Assembly: GCF_020193575.1 (NCBI RefSeq)
Contig: NZ_JADYVD010000031.1
Coordinates: forward strand, 1 to 64,000
Length of the DNA: 64,000 bases
From: Ensifer sp. IC4062
GTDB taxonomy: Bacteria; Pseudomonadota; Alphaproteobacteria; Rhizobiales; Rhizobiaceae
Direction: 5' to 3'
Of this stretch, positions 7,874-16,376 are shown one piece after another. A program made the position numbers and the translations under genes. A model generated the notes under the pieces. It was not told where the DNA came from, searched no databases, and was given only the letters and a program-made list of their open reading frames with translations. Each line of letters opens with the position of its first letter. The first letter of the stretch is position 1.

Positions 7874-10115
7874 GGCTGGTCTCCGGGGCTCGCTGGCGCG
7901 TCATACGCTCGCGCAAGCGGCCAAACAGATTGGTCTGGCGGACCCAGATGTCGACCAACACCGCGACGATGAGGATGCCGCCAATGAAGACGTTGATCCA
8001 ATGCTGCGGCATGCTGAAGCCCTGCACATTCAGTTGCAGCAGCGCCCGGATCAGCGTGATCACGGCCGCGCCGGCGAGCGCGCCGATCATTGTGCCGTAG
8101 CCGCCGAAGATCGAGCCGCCACCGATGATAACCGCGGCGATGGCATCGAGCTCACGAAACTGGCCGGCCACCGGGTTGAAGCTGCGGAAATAGGCGACAT
8201 TGATGATCCCGGCCATAGTCGCGCAAAGAGCGGCCAGAAGAAGGGAAAGGAAGCGCACGCGATTGGTGTTGATGCCGGCATAGGCAGCGGCGCGGATGTT
8301 GCCGCCGGTGGCATACACCTTTTGTCCGAATGGCGTGTAGGCAAGGACGATACCGGCGACGAGCGCAACGAGGAGCATCCAGATCGTTTGCACGCTCACG
8401 ACCTGGGCCACGGCGAGCAGAAGCCCGTCCGGCAATACGATCGTCATGTGGAGAAGGATGTCGTTCACCTTGCGGCCCATGAGGTTGTACCCTTCGGGCC
8501 AGCCGGTCAACTGCTGGCCGGCGACGAACCACGCGGCGAGGCCGCGAGCGATGTAAAACATGCCGAGCGTGGCGATGAAGGCCGGCAGCTTGAAGCCGAC
8601 GGTGACGACGGCGTTGACGAGGCCGGCCGCCATCCCCGCGAGCAGCCCCATCGCAACGGCGGTGACGGGATCGGCGCCGAGCACCTTCAGGAAATAGGCT
8701 GCTGTGCTGCCGGCGAGCGCGAGCACCGCGCCGACCGAAAGATCGATGTCGCCGGCGGCGATGACATAGACGAGCCCGACCGTGATCAGCGCCAGCTCGG
8801 TATAGTTGAGCAGGATCGCGAAAGTATTGGAGAGGTGCCACCAGTAGTCGGGACGCAAGGCAAGGCCCGTCAGCCACAGGAGGACGGCGAGGATGATCGC
8901 GAGCGCATCGCGGCGAGCGAAGAACCGGCCGAACGCTGTCGCCGAAACCTCGATGTCGGTCGCCATCGCTCCCTTGGTCTGGACGCCTTCCAGTGCCACG
9001 CCGCCGATTTCGTAGGCCGGTGGTGGTGGCTGGCCTCGCAGCCACGCCCAGAACCGCCCCGCAAGCTGACGACGAATGAGATGGGGCTCGATGAGCACTG
9101 CGATGACAAGCAGGAGGCCGAGGAAGACCAGTACGGCGCCCGCCGGCAGGGTGTATCGGGCGTTAACGGCGATGCTCTCGCCATCAATCACGACGGTGCG
9201 CGTGATCGACCAGCCCTCCCGCAGCACCTTGTCGATCAGGACGACCACGGCTGTGCCGAGGCACGAGCCGATCACACGACCGCGGCCGCCAAGTATCGAT
9301 GCCCCACCGATGATGACCGAGGCGATGACTGTCAGCTCCCATGTGATGCCGTAGAGAGGGGTCACGCCTTTGTCCTGCGCCGCCGAAAGCAGTGCTGCAA
9401 GGGTCGCCGAGAGCGATGAGATCAGGTAGGCGCGGATACGCACCCAGCTGGTCGGGATGCCGGCATAGATCGCCGCCTGTTCATTGCCTCCCGTGGCGAA
9501 GGTCTCGTAGCCCCAGCGGGTCTTTGCGAGCACGAAGGCGCCAACGGTAGCGACGACAGCGAAGATGACGATCTGGTTGTTGAAGCCGAGGAGGTTGCTC
9601 TCACCGAGGTGGAAGAAGAGCGGGTAATCCTTTGCTTTACCTGAGTAATAGATCGCCTGGCCGTGCGTCAGCGCGAGCACGAAACCGCGGCCAATGAAAA
9701 GCATCGTTAATGTGGCGATGAATGCCGGCACCTTGAGGAGCGTGACGAGTGTGCCGTTAACAAGTCCGATCAGGGTACCAAGGAGCACGCAGAGGATGAT
9801 TGACGTTGCGATATCGAGGTCAAGGAAGCTCGGCGCGAACAGCCGGGCGAAGATCACCGCAATCAGCCCGTAGGTCGAGCCGACTGACAGGTCGAGATCC
9901 TTGTTGGCGATGACGAAGGTCATGCCGACGGCGATGATCCCGACGCGGGACGTGTCGCGCAAAAGCGCGTGAAGGGCCCCCGTCGATCCGAAGAAGGCCG
10001 GATTGACAAGCGCCCCGCCGAAATAGAGCAGGGCGAGGAAAATCAGGAGACCGGCTTCCCAACCGCCGACGAGCTGCGGTGGTGCACGGCCGAGCGATTT
10101 CGTCGTGAGCGCCAT
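7863..10115 (-). CDS. Fused tandem ABC permease (two ribose-type permease domains)
   Basis: One unbroken 750-residue frame contains two complete RbsC-like permeases. Domain 1 is about residues 20-340 ('NKDLDLSVGSTYGL', 'VPAFIATLTMLFIGRG', 'VIIGGASILGGRGRVIGS'). A cytoplasmic linker of about 50 residues follows ('QLAGRFWAWLRGQPPPP'). Domain 2 is about residues 395-735 ('AGDIDLSVGAVLALAG', 'LPAFIATLGMFYIARG', 'VIIGGGSIFGGYGTMIGA'). A usual family member has ~330 residues and homodimerises, so this protein should form the whole channel from one chain. The halves are similar but clearly diverged, so the fusion is not recent. Confidence 0.93.
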   Translation of the reverse strand: MALTTKSLGRAPPQLVGGWEAGLLIFLALLYFGGALVNPAFFGSTGALHALLRDTSRVGIIAVGMTFVIANKDLDLSVGSTYGLIAVIFARLFAPSFLDLDIATSIILCVLLGTLIGLVNGTLVTLLKVPAFIATLTMLFIGRGFVLALTHGQAIYYSGKAKDYPLFFHLGESNLLGFNNQIVIFAVVATVGAFVLAKTRWGYETFATGGNEQAAIYAGIPTSWVRIRAYLISSLSATLAALLSAAQDKGVTPLYGITWELTVIASVIIGGASILGGRGRVIGSCLGTAVVVLIDKVLREGWSITRTVVIDGESIAVNARYTLPAGAVLVFLGLLLVIAVLIEPHLIRRQLAGRFWAWLRGQPPPPAYEIGGVALEGVQTKGAMATDIEVSATAFGRFFARRDALAIILAVLLWLTGLALRPDYWWHLSNTFAILLNYTELALITVGLVYVIAAGDIDLSVGAVLALAGSTAAYFLKVLGADPVTAVAMGLLAGMAAGLVNAVVTVGFKLPAFIATLGMFYIARGLAAWFVAGQQLTGWPEGYNLMGRKVNDILLHMTIVLPDGLLLAVAQVVSVQTIWMLLVALVAGIVLAYTPFGQKVYATGGNIRAAAYAGINTNRVRFLSLLLAALCATMAGIINVAYFRSFNPVAGQFRELDAIAAVIIGGGSIFGGYGTMIGALAGAAVITLIRALLQLNVQGFSMPQHWINVFIGGILIVAVLVDIWVRQTNLFGRLRERMTRQRAPETSHAR

Positions 10116-10145
10116 AGAGTTCCTACAGGTCGGTCCTGCTAATGG

Positions 10146-10170
10146 GGCGGGAGAGACGCACTCTCCCGCC
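10146..10170. other. Intercistronic stem-loop
   Basis: GGCGGGAGAG (10146-10155) pairs perfectly with CTCTCCCGCC (10161-10170) around a 5-base loop. It lies between the binding-protein gene and the permease gene of the minus-strand operon. Such hairpins commonly stabilise the upstream binding-protein mRNA or attenuate read-through, giving excess binding protein. Confidence 0.6.
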
Positions 10171-10184
10171 TTTATCTAGACGCG

Positions 10185-10288
10185 CCTACAGCGCCGCGCG
10201 TCTCTTAAAACGCGCAAAGGTCGCTGTAGCGCTTTGAATCGCTGCATTGTTTTACCCTTACATCGAACTCGGTTTAAGGAAACATGCA
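10185..10288. repeat. Bipartite palindromic intergenic repeat, copy 2
   Basis: Same two-hairpin layout as copy 1 (CTACAGCGCC...CGCTGTAG, then GCTGCATTG...AACATGCA). The arms are slightly degenerate, for example AAAACGCGC in place of AGACGCGC. It fills the gap between the binding-protein stop and the permease start. Confidence 0.8.
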
Positions 10289-10296
10289 CCGCAGTC

Positions 10297-11379
10297 TCAG
10301 TTCTCGAAGCGCTTGCCGACCTTGCCGACAGTCTCCTTCGTCACGAGCTGGGCGCGCGTGTCGAGATTGGCGGCGGAGATGCCACGGTCGATCTGCAGGT
10401 AAAGCTGCATCACCGGCCAGAAGCCCTGCAGGAACGGTTGCTGCCCGAGCGAGCCGGTCAGGTTGCCGGCAGCGATGCCTTCCTGCTGGGCCGGACCAAG
10501 GTCGAAACCAAAGGCGCAGAACTTGTTCGTCCACCCCTTCTGTTCGACCGCCTTGACCAGCGGCGGCGTGAAGACGTTGTTGGCGGTAAAGGCGCCGACC
10601 ACGTCACCGCGCGACTCGAACAGCGACACAAGCGCGTTGACCGGATCGTTCGGGTTTGTATCGATTCCGACGTTCTCCGGGCCGGCGTCGACCTTGAAGG
10701 CGTCGAGCTTACCGGCATCCTTCAGCGTCTTGACGATTGCGTTGAAGGCCGCGGTAACGCGGTTGTTGACCTCTATGTTGCCCATCGCGGTCGACGACGG
10801 CAGCAGGATCGAACCTGACGTAGCGCCGCTATCGAGCACGCATTTGGCAAGTGCCTCACCGCCGATCGCAGCAGCCGAAGCGTCCTGCCCGGTATGGCTG
10901 ATGCTGCTGCGGTTAAGGATCGTGCCGTCGAAGGAATTCGTCGTGGCGACCGGAATGCCGGCGGCCTCGGCGGCTTTGACGATGTCGTTGTATGCCCCGG
11001 CCTGCGGTGTCGTCATGATGATCCCGTCGATCGTCGGGTCCTGTACGATCTGGTTCAGGATCTCGATCTCGCGGGCGGGGTCGTCCACCGGCGATTCCGA
11101 GCCGAGCAGCAGGATGTTGGCGCCTATCATGTTGCCGGCGACCTTGGCCCCGACATAGACCGGATCGAAGAAGCCGTTGCCGGCCGTGTGGGTCACGATA
11201 GCGAAAGTGAGATGGCCGTCGGCCGAATGGAAGTTCTTCGTTTCTGGCGCTTCCTTGGCGGCTTCATCGAAGCTGTAGCCGCCGACTGCCTTTTCGACGC
11301 TGCCGGATTGGGCAAAGGTGTTCTGGGCGCAAAGAGATAACGCCGCGACCGATGCCGCGTACAATAGAACTCGCCTCAT
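10297..11379 (-). CDS. Sugar ABC transporter substrate-binding protein (periplasmic-binding family 4)
   Basis: A 360-residue periplasmic binding protein with a signal peptide at residues ~1-23 ('LLYAASVAALSLCAQNTFAQ'). The mature part shows the type I fold: 'LTFAIVTHTAGNGFFDPVY' and 'EILNQIVQDPTIDGIIMTTP', where paired domains close on a sugar. It is the first gene of the minus-strand importer (11379 to 7091) and is separated from the permease by a repeat and a hairpin. The ligand is not identifiable. A palindrome at 11501-11514 upstream is a candidate operator. Confidence 0.9.
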   Translation of the reverse strand: MRRVLLYAASVAALSLCAQNTFAQSGSVEKAVGGYSFDEAAKEAPETKNFHSADGHLTFAIVTHTAGNGFFDPVYVGAKVAGNMIGANILLLGSESPVDDPAREIEILNQIVQDPTIDGIIMTTPQAGAYNDIVKAAEAAGIPVATTNSFDGTILNRSSISHTGQDASAAAIGGEALAKCVLDSGATSGSILLPSSTAMGNIEVNNRVTAAFNAIVKTLKDAGKLDAFKVDAGPENVGIDTNPNDPVNALVSLFESRGDVVGAFTANNVFTPPLVKAVEQKGWTNKFCAFGFDLGPAQQEGIAAGNLTGSLGQQPFLQGFWPVMQLYLQIDRGISAANLDTRAQLVTKETVGKVGKRFEN

Positions 11380-11500
11380 CTTGGTCCTCCCTTGTGGTCA
11401 AGGGTCGGAAGCCGTTCGGGCAGATGTAACGAGAGGGGTCCGAAAAGCTTCCTCCCATTTGCCAAGATGCTAATATTCTGCGCATTCCGGTCGAAGTAAA

Positions 11501-11514
11501 TGGTGAACTCACCA
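11501..11514. promoter_or_regulatory. Candidate operator upstream of ribose-type importer
   Basis: TGGTGA-AC-TCACCA is a perfect inverted repeat about 120 bases upstream of the binding-protein start. The TGGT/ACCA arms are common in GntR- and LacI-type sites. No regulator gene is adjacent, so the partner is unknown. Confidence 0.45.
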
Positions 11515-11569
11515 AATTGTCGTATTTATTAGGCCGGTAGATCGGTATCGGGATAAACGCCCTCGCGCA

Positions 11570-11607
11570 GTCGACGCCGGCGGGGGTATCCCATCACCGG
11601 CGTCGAC
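11570..11607. terminator. Hairpin downstream of the amidohydrolase operon
   Basis: GTCGACGCCGG (11570-11580) pairs perfectly with CCGGCGTCGAC (11597-11607). It begins 13 bases beyond the stop of the minus-strand amidohydrolase. There is no strong T-tract, so termination efficiency is uncertain. Confidence 0.5.
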
Positions 11608-11619
11608 TGCCCCCCAACG

Positions 11620-12636
11620 TCAATGCGCTGAAAGCCCGAAGAGCGCCTCAGCATTGCGGAAGCAGATCTTTTCGAGGTCCTCCTTGGGCAGGTCGAGACT
11701 GTTCAGGATTTTCAGTGTATCGCGGATATAGCCCGGGCCCTTTTCCGGATCGAACGGGGAGTCGGACGCAAAGAGGATGCGGTCGCTGCCGTAGAATTCC
11801 AGGCCGCAGAGCGTCGCCGCACGCGAGCCGAACACGGCGGTGTCGGCATAGAAGTCCTTGAAATAGTCGAGCGGGCGCTTCTTCAGCCCCTTGAGCACGA
11901 TCGACAGGTCCTCGTCCGAGGTGCGCTTGCCGAGCTGGTCCCAGCCGGGGCCGACACGTCCTTCGAAATAGGGAACCATCGCTCCCATGTGATGGGCGAG
12001 CACCTTGAGGCCGGGGAGCCGGTCCATGAAGCCGGAAAAGACGAGGCGGGCCATGGCGGCACTGGTCTCGTAGGGCCAGCCGAAGGTCCACCAGATCTCG
12101 TACTTCGATTTATCCTCCGTCGCGTAGTCCGGCATGGACGAGGTCCGTGACGGGTGCAGCAGCACCGGCTTGCCGCGGCGTGCGGCGGCTTCGAAGATCG
12201 GAAAGAAACGCTCCTCGTCGAGCGGCGCGCCGTTGACACTGGTGTGGATCTGCAGGCCGTTCGCGCCGAGTTCGGTGAAGGCGCGCTCGGCTTCCCTGAC
12301 GGCCGCTTCGGGAGCGTTCATCGGCAGTGCGGCGACGAAGCCGGCGAACCGATCGGGGTGTTTCTCGACGAGTTCCGCCAGGCCGTCATTGCCGAGCTTG
12401 GCAAACTCCGTCGACAGTTCCGGACCGCCCATCGCCTCGAGCGGCGGCATGCCGAGCGAGAGGATTTGCGTATAGTCCCTGAATTCGTCCATGACGCGGA
12501 AGCGAGCCTCCAGGTCGTGGATGCAGGGTATTCCCTGCATCCTGCGGCCGATATCCTTGCCGGCCCCGTCGAGCTGTTGGATCCTTTGCCACAGCGCTTC
12601 TGGAAAAAAGTGATTGAACGCGTCAATATAATGCAT
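11620..12636 (-). CDS. Amidohydrolase family 2 protein (ACMSD/decarboxylase-like)
   Basis: A 338-residue metal-dependent TIM-barrel protein. The N-terminal metal motif is altered to 'YIDAFNHFFPE' where relatives usually have D-x-H-x-H. Later ligand-type residues are present in 'PVLLHPSRTS', 'KVLAHHMGAMVPYFEG' and 'ILFASDSPFDPEKG'. Relatives include non-oxidative decarboxylases of aromatic acids (ACMSD, gamma-resorcylate decarboxylase) and hydratases. It is the last gene of the minus-strand group 14444 to 11620, with a class II aldolase and a Pht5-like protein, so an aromatic-acid decarboxylase or hydrolase role is plausible. The exact reaction is unknown. Confidence 0.82.
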   Translation of the reverse strand: MHYIDAFNHFFPEALWQRIQQLDGAGKDIGRRMQGIPCIHDLEARFRVMDEFRDYTQILSLGMPPLEAMGGPELSTEFAKLGNDGLAELVEKHPDRFAGFVAALPMNAPEAAVREAERAFTELGANGLQIHTSVNGAPLDEERFFPIFEAAARRGKPVLLHPSRTSSMPDYATEDKSKYEIWWTFGWPYETSAAMARLVFSGFMDRLPGLKVLAHHMGAMVPYFEGRVGPGWDQLGKRTSDEDLSIVLKGLKKRPLDYFKDFYADTAVFGSRAATLCGLEFYGSDRILFASDSPFDPEKGPGYIRDTLKILNSLDLPKEDLEKICFRNAEALFGLSAH

Positions 12637-12673
12637 CGCCTTCCTCTTGGTGCGAATTGCTGGTCGGTGCCGA

Positions 12674-13369
12674 TTATCGGCCGCGCTTCAGGCGCCGGAC
12701 GAGATAGGCGAAGGTTGCCTTGAACATTTCTTCGCGGAACATGTGCCGACGCTTGGCCTTGATATCCTCCGGATTGCCGAGCGCCTTGGCGCCGCCGGCC
12801 GCCTCGACCCAAAGTTGCATCATGCAGGCGGTTTCGAGCGAAAGCGCCAGGTAGATCGCCTGCTCGATGCTGGCGGCGGCAGTGACGATGCCATGGTTCT
12901 GGAGCAGCATGGCGCCATGGCCGCCGAGTGTCGCGGCCACCGCGCGGCCGCGTTCTGCCGTGGTAATCAGCTCGGTCGTCTCGGAAAAAACAGGCAGTCC
13001 CTCCGAGAAGATCGACCCGGCGTGGCCGATCGCCTGCAACGGCTTGCCGAGTGCGGAGAAGCTGACAGCGTAGGGCGCATGCGTGTGGACGACGGCGTTG
13101 ACGTCGGGCCGTGCCTTCAGCACCTCGGAGTGGATATGGACCTCGTTGTGGCGGCCGAGATCGCCGGCGATCTTCTCGCCGTCGAGGCCGACGGTGATGA
13201 GGTTGTCGAGCGTGATTTCCTCAAGGCCGATCTTCGAGGCCTTCATGTAGAAGCGATCCGGCGCATCCGGCACGCGCACGGAAATATGGCCGCGCGTCCA
13301 GTCGCCCTGTCCAGCCTGTTCGAGAATCTTGCCGGCCTCGACCATTCTCTGTTTCACGTCCTCATGCAT
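12674..13369 (-). CDS. Class II aldolase/adducin family protein
   Basis: A 231-residue zinc-dependent aldolase-type protein. Zinc ligand signatures are 'EVHIHSEVLKARPDVNAVVHTH' (split as EVHIH and VVHTH) and a third His in 'LQNHGIVTAA'. The frame extends upstream to 13462, but the ATG at 13369 is preceded by GGAG at suitable spacing and avoids a long non-family leader. This family includes 3,4-dihydroxyphthalate decarboxylases of phthalate pathways as well as sugar-phosphate aldolases. The neighbours (Pht5-like protein and amidohydrolase) favour aromatic acids. A second paralogue is at 20457-21227. Confidence 0.85.
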   Translation of the reverse strand: MHEDVKQRMVEAGKILEQAGQGDWTRGHISVRVPDAPDRFYMKASKIGLEEITLDNLITVGLDGEKIAGDLGRHNEVHIHSEVLKARPDVNAVVHTHAPYAVSFSALGKPLQAIGHAGSIFSEGLPVFSETTELITTAERGRAVAATLGGHGAMLLQNHGIVTAAASIEQAIYLALSLETACMMQLWVEAAGGAKALGNPEDIKAKRRHMFREEMFKATFAYLVRRLKRGR

Positions 13370-13454
13370 CGTCTTTTGCTCCGATGGCTCATTGCACAGG
13401 AAAGGATTGGCGCTAGGGAGGGCTGCTGCGCCCGAGTCTTGCAGGTCGCAGGCG

Positions 13455-14444
13455 CTACACACGGTGCTTGTCCCCCCGCTTGCGGCCTTGCGACACGTCG
13501 AGGAAAAGCTCAGAGAGCGGCACGTTGCGATCGATCAGGCCCTGTTCGTGCGCATAGCTGACGACCGTTTCGAGCGTCCTGCGGTTCTGGCCGTCGAGAC
13601 CGTAGGCCCACGGGTCGTCGCCGAGAATTTCCTGCTGCTCCTCCCAGGCCTCGCGGTACCAGGCGAGCGGCACGATGCGCGGGTTTTCCATTCGCCGCAT
13701 GGCGATGCGCTTCGCCTCGTTGAAGGCCTGATAGAGATTGATTGGCACCCAGGGATGGCGTTCGACGATCTCCGGCCGGATGCCGAGAACATGCATGATG
13801 GGGAAAATGCCGGTTCGCCTGTAATAGGCGATCTCCTCCCGCTTGTAGTCGGGAAAGAGCCGGCCGACGCGCGGATCGCGATTGACGATGGGCTCGATCA
13901 GGTCGGGATGGAGGAGCGCGTCAATCTCGCCGTCGAGAAGCATCTGCTCGACCGACTTGTCGTCGGGAAGGCGGTGCAGGCGCAGCCCTTCAGGCGGCGT
14001 GAAATCGACATCCTCGTCCAGCTCGGCATACCAGTCGATCGATTTGTGCGGAATGCCGTACTCGCTTTCGAGGAGTCCACGCAGCCAAAGCGTCGCGGTG
14101 ACGAGATAGCTCTTCACGCCGACTTTGCGCCCGATCAGATCCTTCGGTTCGCGGATTCCACTTTGGCTGTTGGTGAAGATGAAGCCGTGGCGAAAGCGCC
14201 GGTGCAAAAAGACAGGGATGGCTGCAAAGGGCAGGCCCCGTGTCTTCGCGGCGATGTAGGACGACAGCGACACCTCGGCGACGTCGAATTCGCCGTTCCT
14301 CAGAAAACGCCAGTGACGCGTCGTCGAATCCATCTCGGTCAGGATCGTGAGTTCGATCCCGTCCGGCCGCGCGTCTCCCTCCTTCAGCGCCCGGACGATC
14401 TCATAATCGCCGCAGGCGAGCGTCAGCTCGATCTTTTTCGTCAC
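13455..14444 (-). CDS. Pht5-like protein (4,5-dihydroxyphthalate decarboxylase family), paralogue 1
   Basis: A 329-residue protein related to phthalate-pathway 4,5-dihydroxyphthalate decarboxylase, which has a type II periplasmic-binding-protein fold. Family marks are 'LTLACGDYEIVRALKEG', 'GEFDVAEVSLSSYIAA', 'RKVGVKSYLVTATLWLRGLL', 'YYRRTGIFPIMHVLGIR' and 'DPWAYGLDGQNRRTLETVV'. A GTG at 14444 is preceded by GGGAGG; the open frame extends to 14462. No signal peptide is visible, so it is probably cytoplasmic. It heads the group 14444 to 11620. Paralogues lie at 26836 and 34669. A decarboxylase role is inferred from the family. Confidence 0.83.
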   Translation of the reverse strand: MTKKIELTLACGDYEIVRALKEGDARPDGIELTILTEMDSTTRHWRFLRNGEFDVAEVSLSSYIAAKTRGLPFAAIPVFLHRRFRHGFIFTNSQSGIREPKDLIGRKVGVKSYLVTATLWLRGLLESEYGIPHKSIDWYAELDEDVDFTPPEGLRLHRLPDDKSVEQMLLDGEIDALLHPDLIEPIVNRDPRVGRLFPDYKREEIAYYRRTGIFPIMHVLGIRPEIVERHPWVPINLYQAFNEAKRIAMRRMENPRIVPLAWYREAWEEQQEILGDDPWAYGLDGQNRRTLETVVSYAHEQGLIDRNVPLSELFLDVSQGRKRGDKHRV

Positions 14445-14537
14445 CCTTTCCTCCCGCCTCACGCGAGCCGCCCTGCGGCATCAGCGAACGCACCATGCGC
14501 TAAACAAATTCCGAATGTCCAGCGAAATTTCATCGTT

Positions 14538-14552
14538 TCTCGTAATATGAGA
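14538..14552. promoter_or_regulatory. Candidate operator in divergent promoter region
   Basis: TCTC-GTAATAT-GAGA is an inverted repeat with a 7-base spacer, the same geometry as the stronger TGTTCC-N7-GGAACA sites at 21712 and 35560. It lies between the divergent Pht5-like gene (start 14444) and flavin monooxygenase gene (start 14699), so it could control both. Confidence 0.4.
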
Positions 14553-14698
14553 TTTTATAAGTTTCCGTTTGACGAAGGGAATGATCTGGCAGTACAAGTT
14601 TGTCATCCCTGTCGAGCAGCGCTCCAAGTATCGTGACGGTGAGCGAGATCGGTTCGCTGGGTCCCGCTGGGTCGGTAAAAAAGTGATGGAATCTTATC

Positions 14699-16312
14699 AT
14701 GCGCGAAGCGGACGTACTCATTGTCGGTGCCGGACCTGTCGGGCTGACGCTTGCGATCGATCTCGGCCAAAGGGGCGTGCGCTGCACGCTGATCGAGAGG
14801 AAGGCGGCGCCGGAATTCCTGCCGAAGATGGAGCGCTGCAATGCGCGTACGATGGAGATATTCCGGCGCATGGGCCTGTCCGAGCGGATCAGGGCCGCTG
14901 GCCTCGATGCCTCGATTCCGATGGACGTCTATGTCGTGCTGGCGATGAACGAGCCGCCGCTCCTGCGGCTGCCTTATCCGTCGGTTGCCGAATCGCTGGC
15001 CGAAATCGCGCGAAGCACCGATGCCTCGCAGCCGCTCGAAGCCTATCAACTCATCTCGCAATATACCTTGGAGCCGCTGCTGAAATCCGTCGCCGAAAGC
15101 CTGCCCAGCGTCACCGTGCGCTATGGCTGCGAGTTCCTGTCGATGGAGCAGGATGAAGGTGGCGTGACGGCCCGGACGGCGGATGCGAAGGGTGCGATCG
15201 AACACACCCGTGCCAAGTATCTGGTCGGCTGCGACGGCGGCGCGAGCCCGGTGCGCAAGCAGCTCGGCATCAAACTTCGGGGCGAGGGCAACCTTCTGCA
15301 TTTGCGCCAGGCGCTCTACTACAGCGAGACGCTTTATGACCGCATTCCGATCGGGGACGGTCCCGGGCGCGGGCGGCACTATCATGTCGCCGACGGGCAG
15401 GCGACGTTCCTCATCATGCAGGATTCCACCAGGCACTGGACGCTCCATGCCATCGTCGAACGTGACGAGGACATGGCCCAGCAATTCGAGAAGGCCGTCG
15501 GCGCGCCAGCCGACTACACGATGCTCTATGTCGGGCAATGGAAGCAGAACCTGCTTCTGGCGGATCATTACGGCGACGGTCGGGTTTTCCTGGCGGGCGA
15601 CGCGGCGCACCTCGTAATTCCGACCGGTGGCCTCGGCATGAATACCGGGGTCGGCGATGCCGTCGATCTTGGCTGGAAGCTTGCGGCCACCCTCCAGGGC
15701 TGGGGCGGGCCGAACCTGCTGCGCTCCTACGAGATCGAGCGGCGACAGGTGGGCGATCGGAATGTCGGGGCGTCGCGTTACGCTTCGCTCGGGCGACGCA
15801 AGTGGCGCTCTGAATACCGGCCGGACATCCGCGAGGCGACGCCTGCGGGGCAGGCGACGCGCGACAATCTCGCGCGTGTCGCAGACGTCGAGCAGCGCAA
15901 AACCAACGAGATGATCGGCGCCGAACTCGGTTATCGCTATGTCGGCTCTCCAGTCATCACCGATGAGCCCGGAGGACCGGAACATCTCTTCCGCGAATAC
16001 CATCCGACCACCTGGCCGGGTGCCCGGCTGCCGCATCTCTGGCTCGACAACAGCGAGCCGGTGCAGGACCGCATCGGCCAAGGCTATACGTTGCTGAGGC
16101 TCGGTGGCACAGGCGCCGACGACGGCGCTCTCGGCAAGGCTTTTGGCGCTCGCGGCGTGCCGTTCGCGACGCTCGATATTGCCGAACAGAGGGCGCGCGA
16201 CATCTACGGCTACAATCTCATCCTCGTGCGGCCTGATATGCACGTCGTCTGGCGTGGGAACCAGGCGCCGGCGGACGCGACCGCGCTCGCGGCGATGGTG
16301 ACAGGCCATTGA
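14699..16312 (+). CDS. FAD-dependent aromatic monooxygenase (PheA/MhpA-like)
   Basis: A 537-residue flavoprotein hydroxylase. It shows the N-terminal FAD dinucleotide motif 'DVLIVGAGPVGLTLAIDLG' (about residues 4-22), the NAD(P)H/FAD 'DG' motif 'YLVGCDGGASPVRKQLG', and the ribityl-binding 'GD' motif 'VFLAGDAAHLVIPTGGLGMN'. A thioredoxin-like C-terminal domain is suggested by the final ~150 residues, as in phenol and 3-(3-hydroxyphenyl)propionate hydroxylases. It should insert one oxygen atom into an aromatic ring using NAD(P)H. It is divergent from the Pht5-like gene group and convergent with the EutA-like gene. Confidence 0.88.
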   Translation: MREADVLIVGAGPVGLTLAIDLGQRGVRCTLIERKAAPEFLPKMERCNARTMEIFRRMGLSERIRAAGLDASIPMDVYVVLAMNEPPLLRLPYPSVAESLAEIARSTDASQPLEAYQLISQYTLEPLLKSVAESLPSVTVRYGCEFLSMEQDEGGVTARTADAKGAIEHTRAKYLVGCDGGASPVRKQLGIKLRGEGNLLHLRQALYYSETLYDRIPIGDGPGRGRHYHVADGQATFLIMQDSTRHWTLHAIVERDEDMAQQFEKAVGAPADYTMLYVGQWKQNLLLADHYGDGRVFLAGDAAHLVIPTGGLGMNTGVGDAVDLGWKLAATLQGWGGPNLLRSYEIERRQVGDRNVGASRYASLGRRKWRSEYRPDIREATPAGQATRDNLARVADVEQRKTNEMIGAELGYRYVGSPVITDEPGGPEHLFREYHPTTWPGARLPHLWLDNSEPVQDRIGQGYTLLRLGGTGADDGALGKAFGARGVPFATLDIAEQRARDIYGYNLILVRPDMHVVWRGNQAPADATALAAMVTGH

Positions 16313-16320
16313 ACGAGAAA

Positions 16321-16349
16321 TGCCGCGAAGCTTCGGAGGCTTCGCGGCA
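16321..16349. terminator. Bidirectional terminator between convergent genes
   Basis: TGCCGCGAAGC (16321-16331) and GCTTCGCGGCA (16339-16349) form a perfect 11-base stem with a 7-base loop between the stops of the monooxygenase (16312) and the EutA-like gene (16377). Confidence 0.75.
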
Positions 16350-16376
16350 GGCGTAAACAGCGGTCGATTGCTGGGC

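Noticed and set aside
7722-9419. Long plus-strand open frame of 565 codons
   Set aside because: It lies antisense to the fused permease gene, is rich in charged low-complexity residues and shows no domain. It is a shadow of a GC-rich gene.
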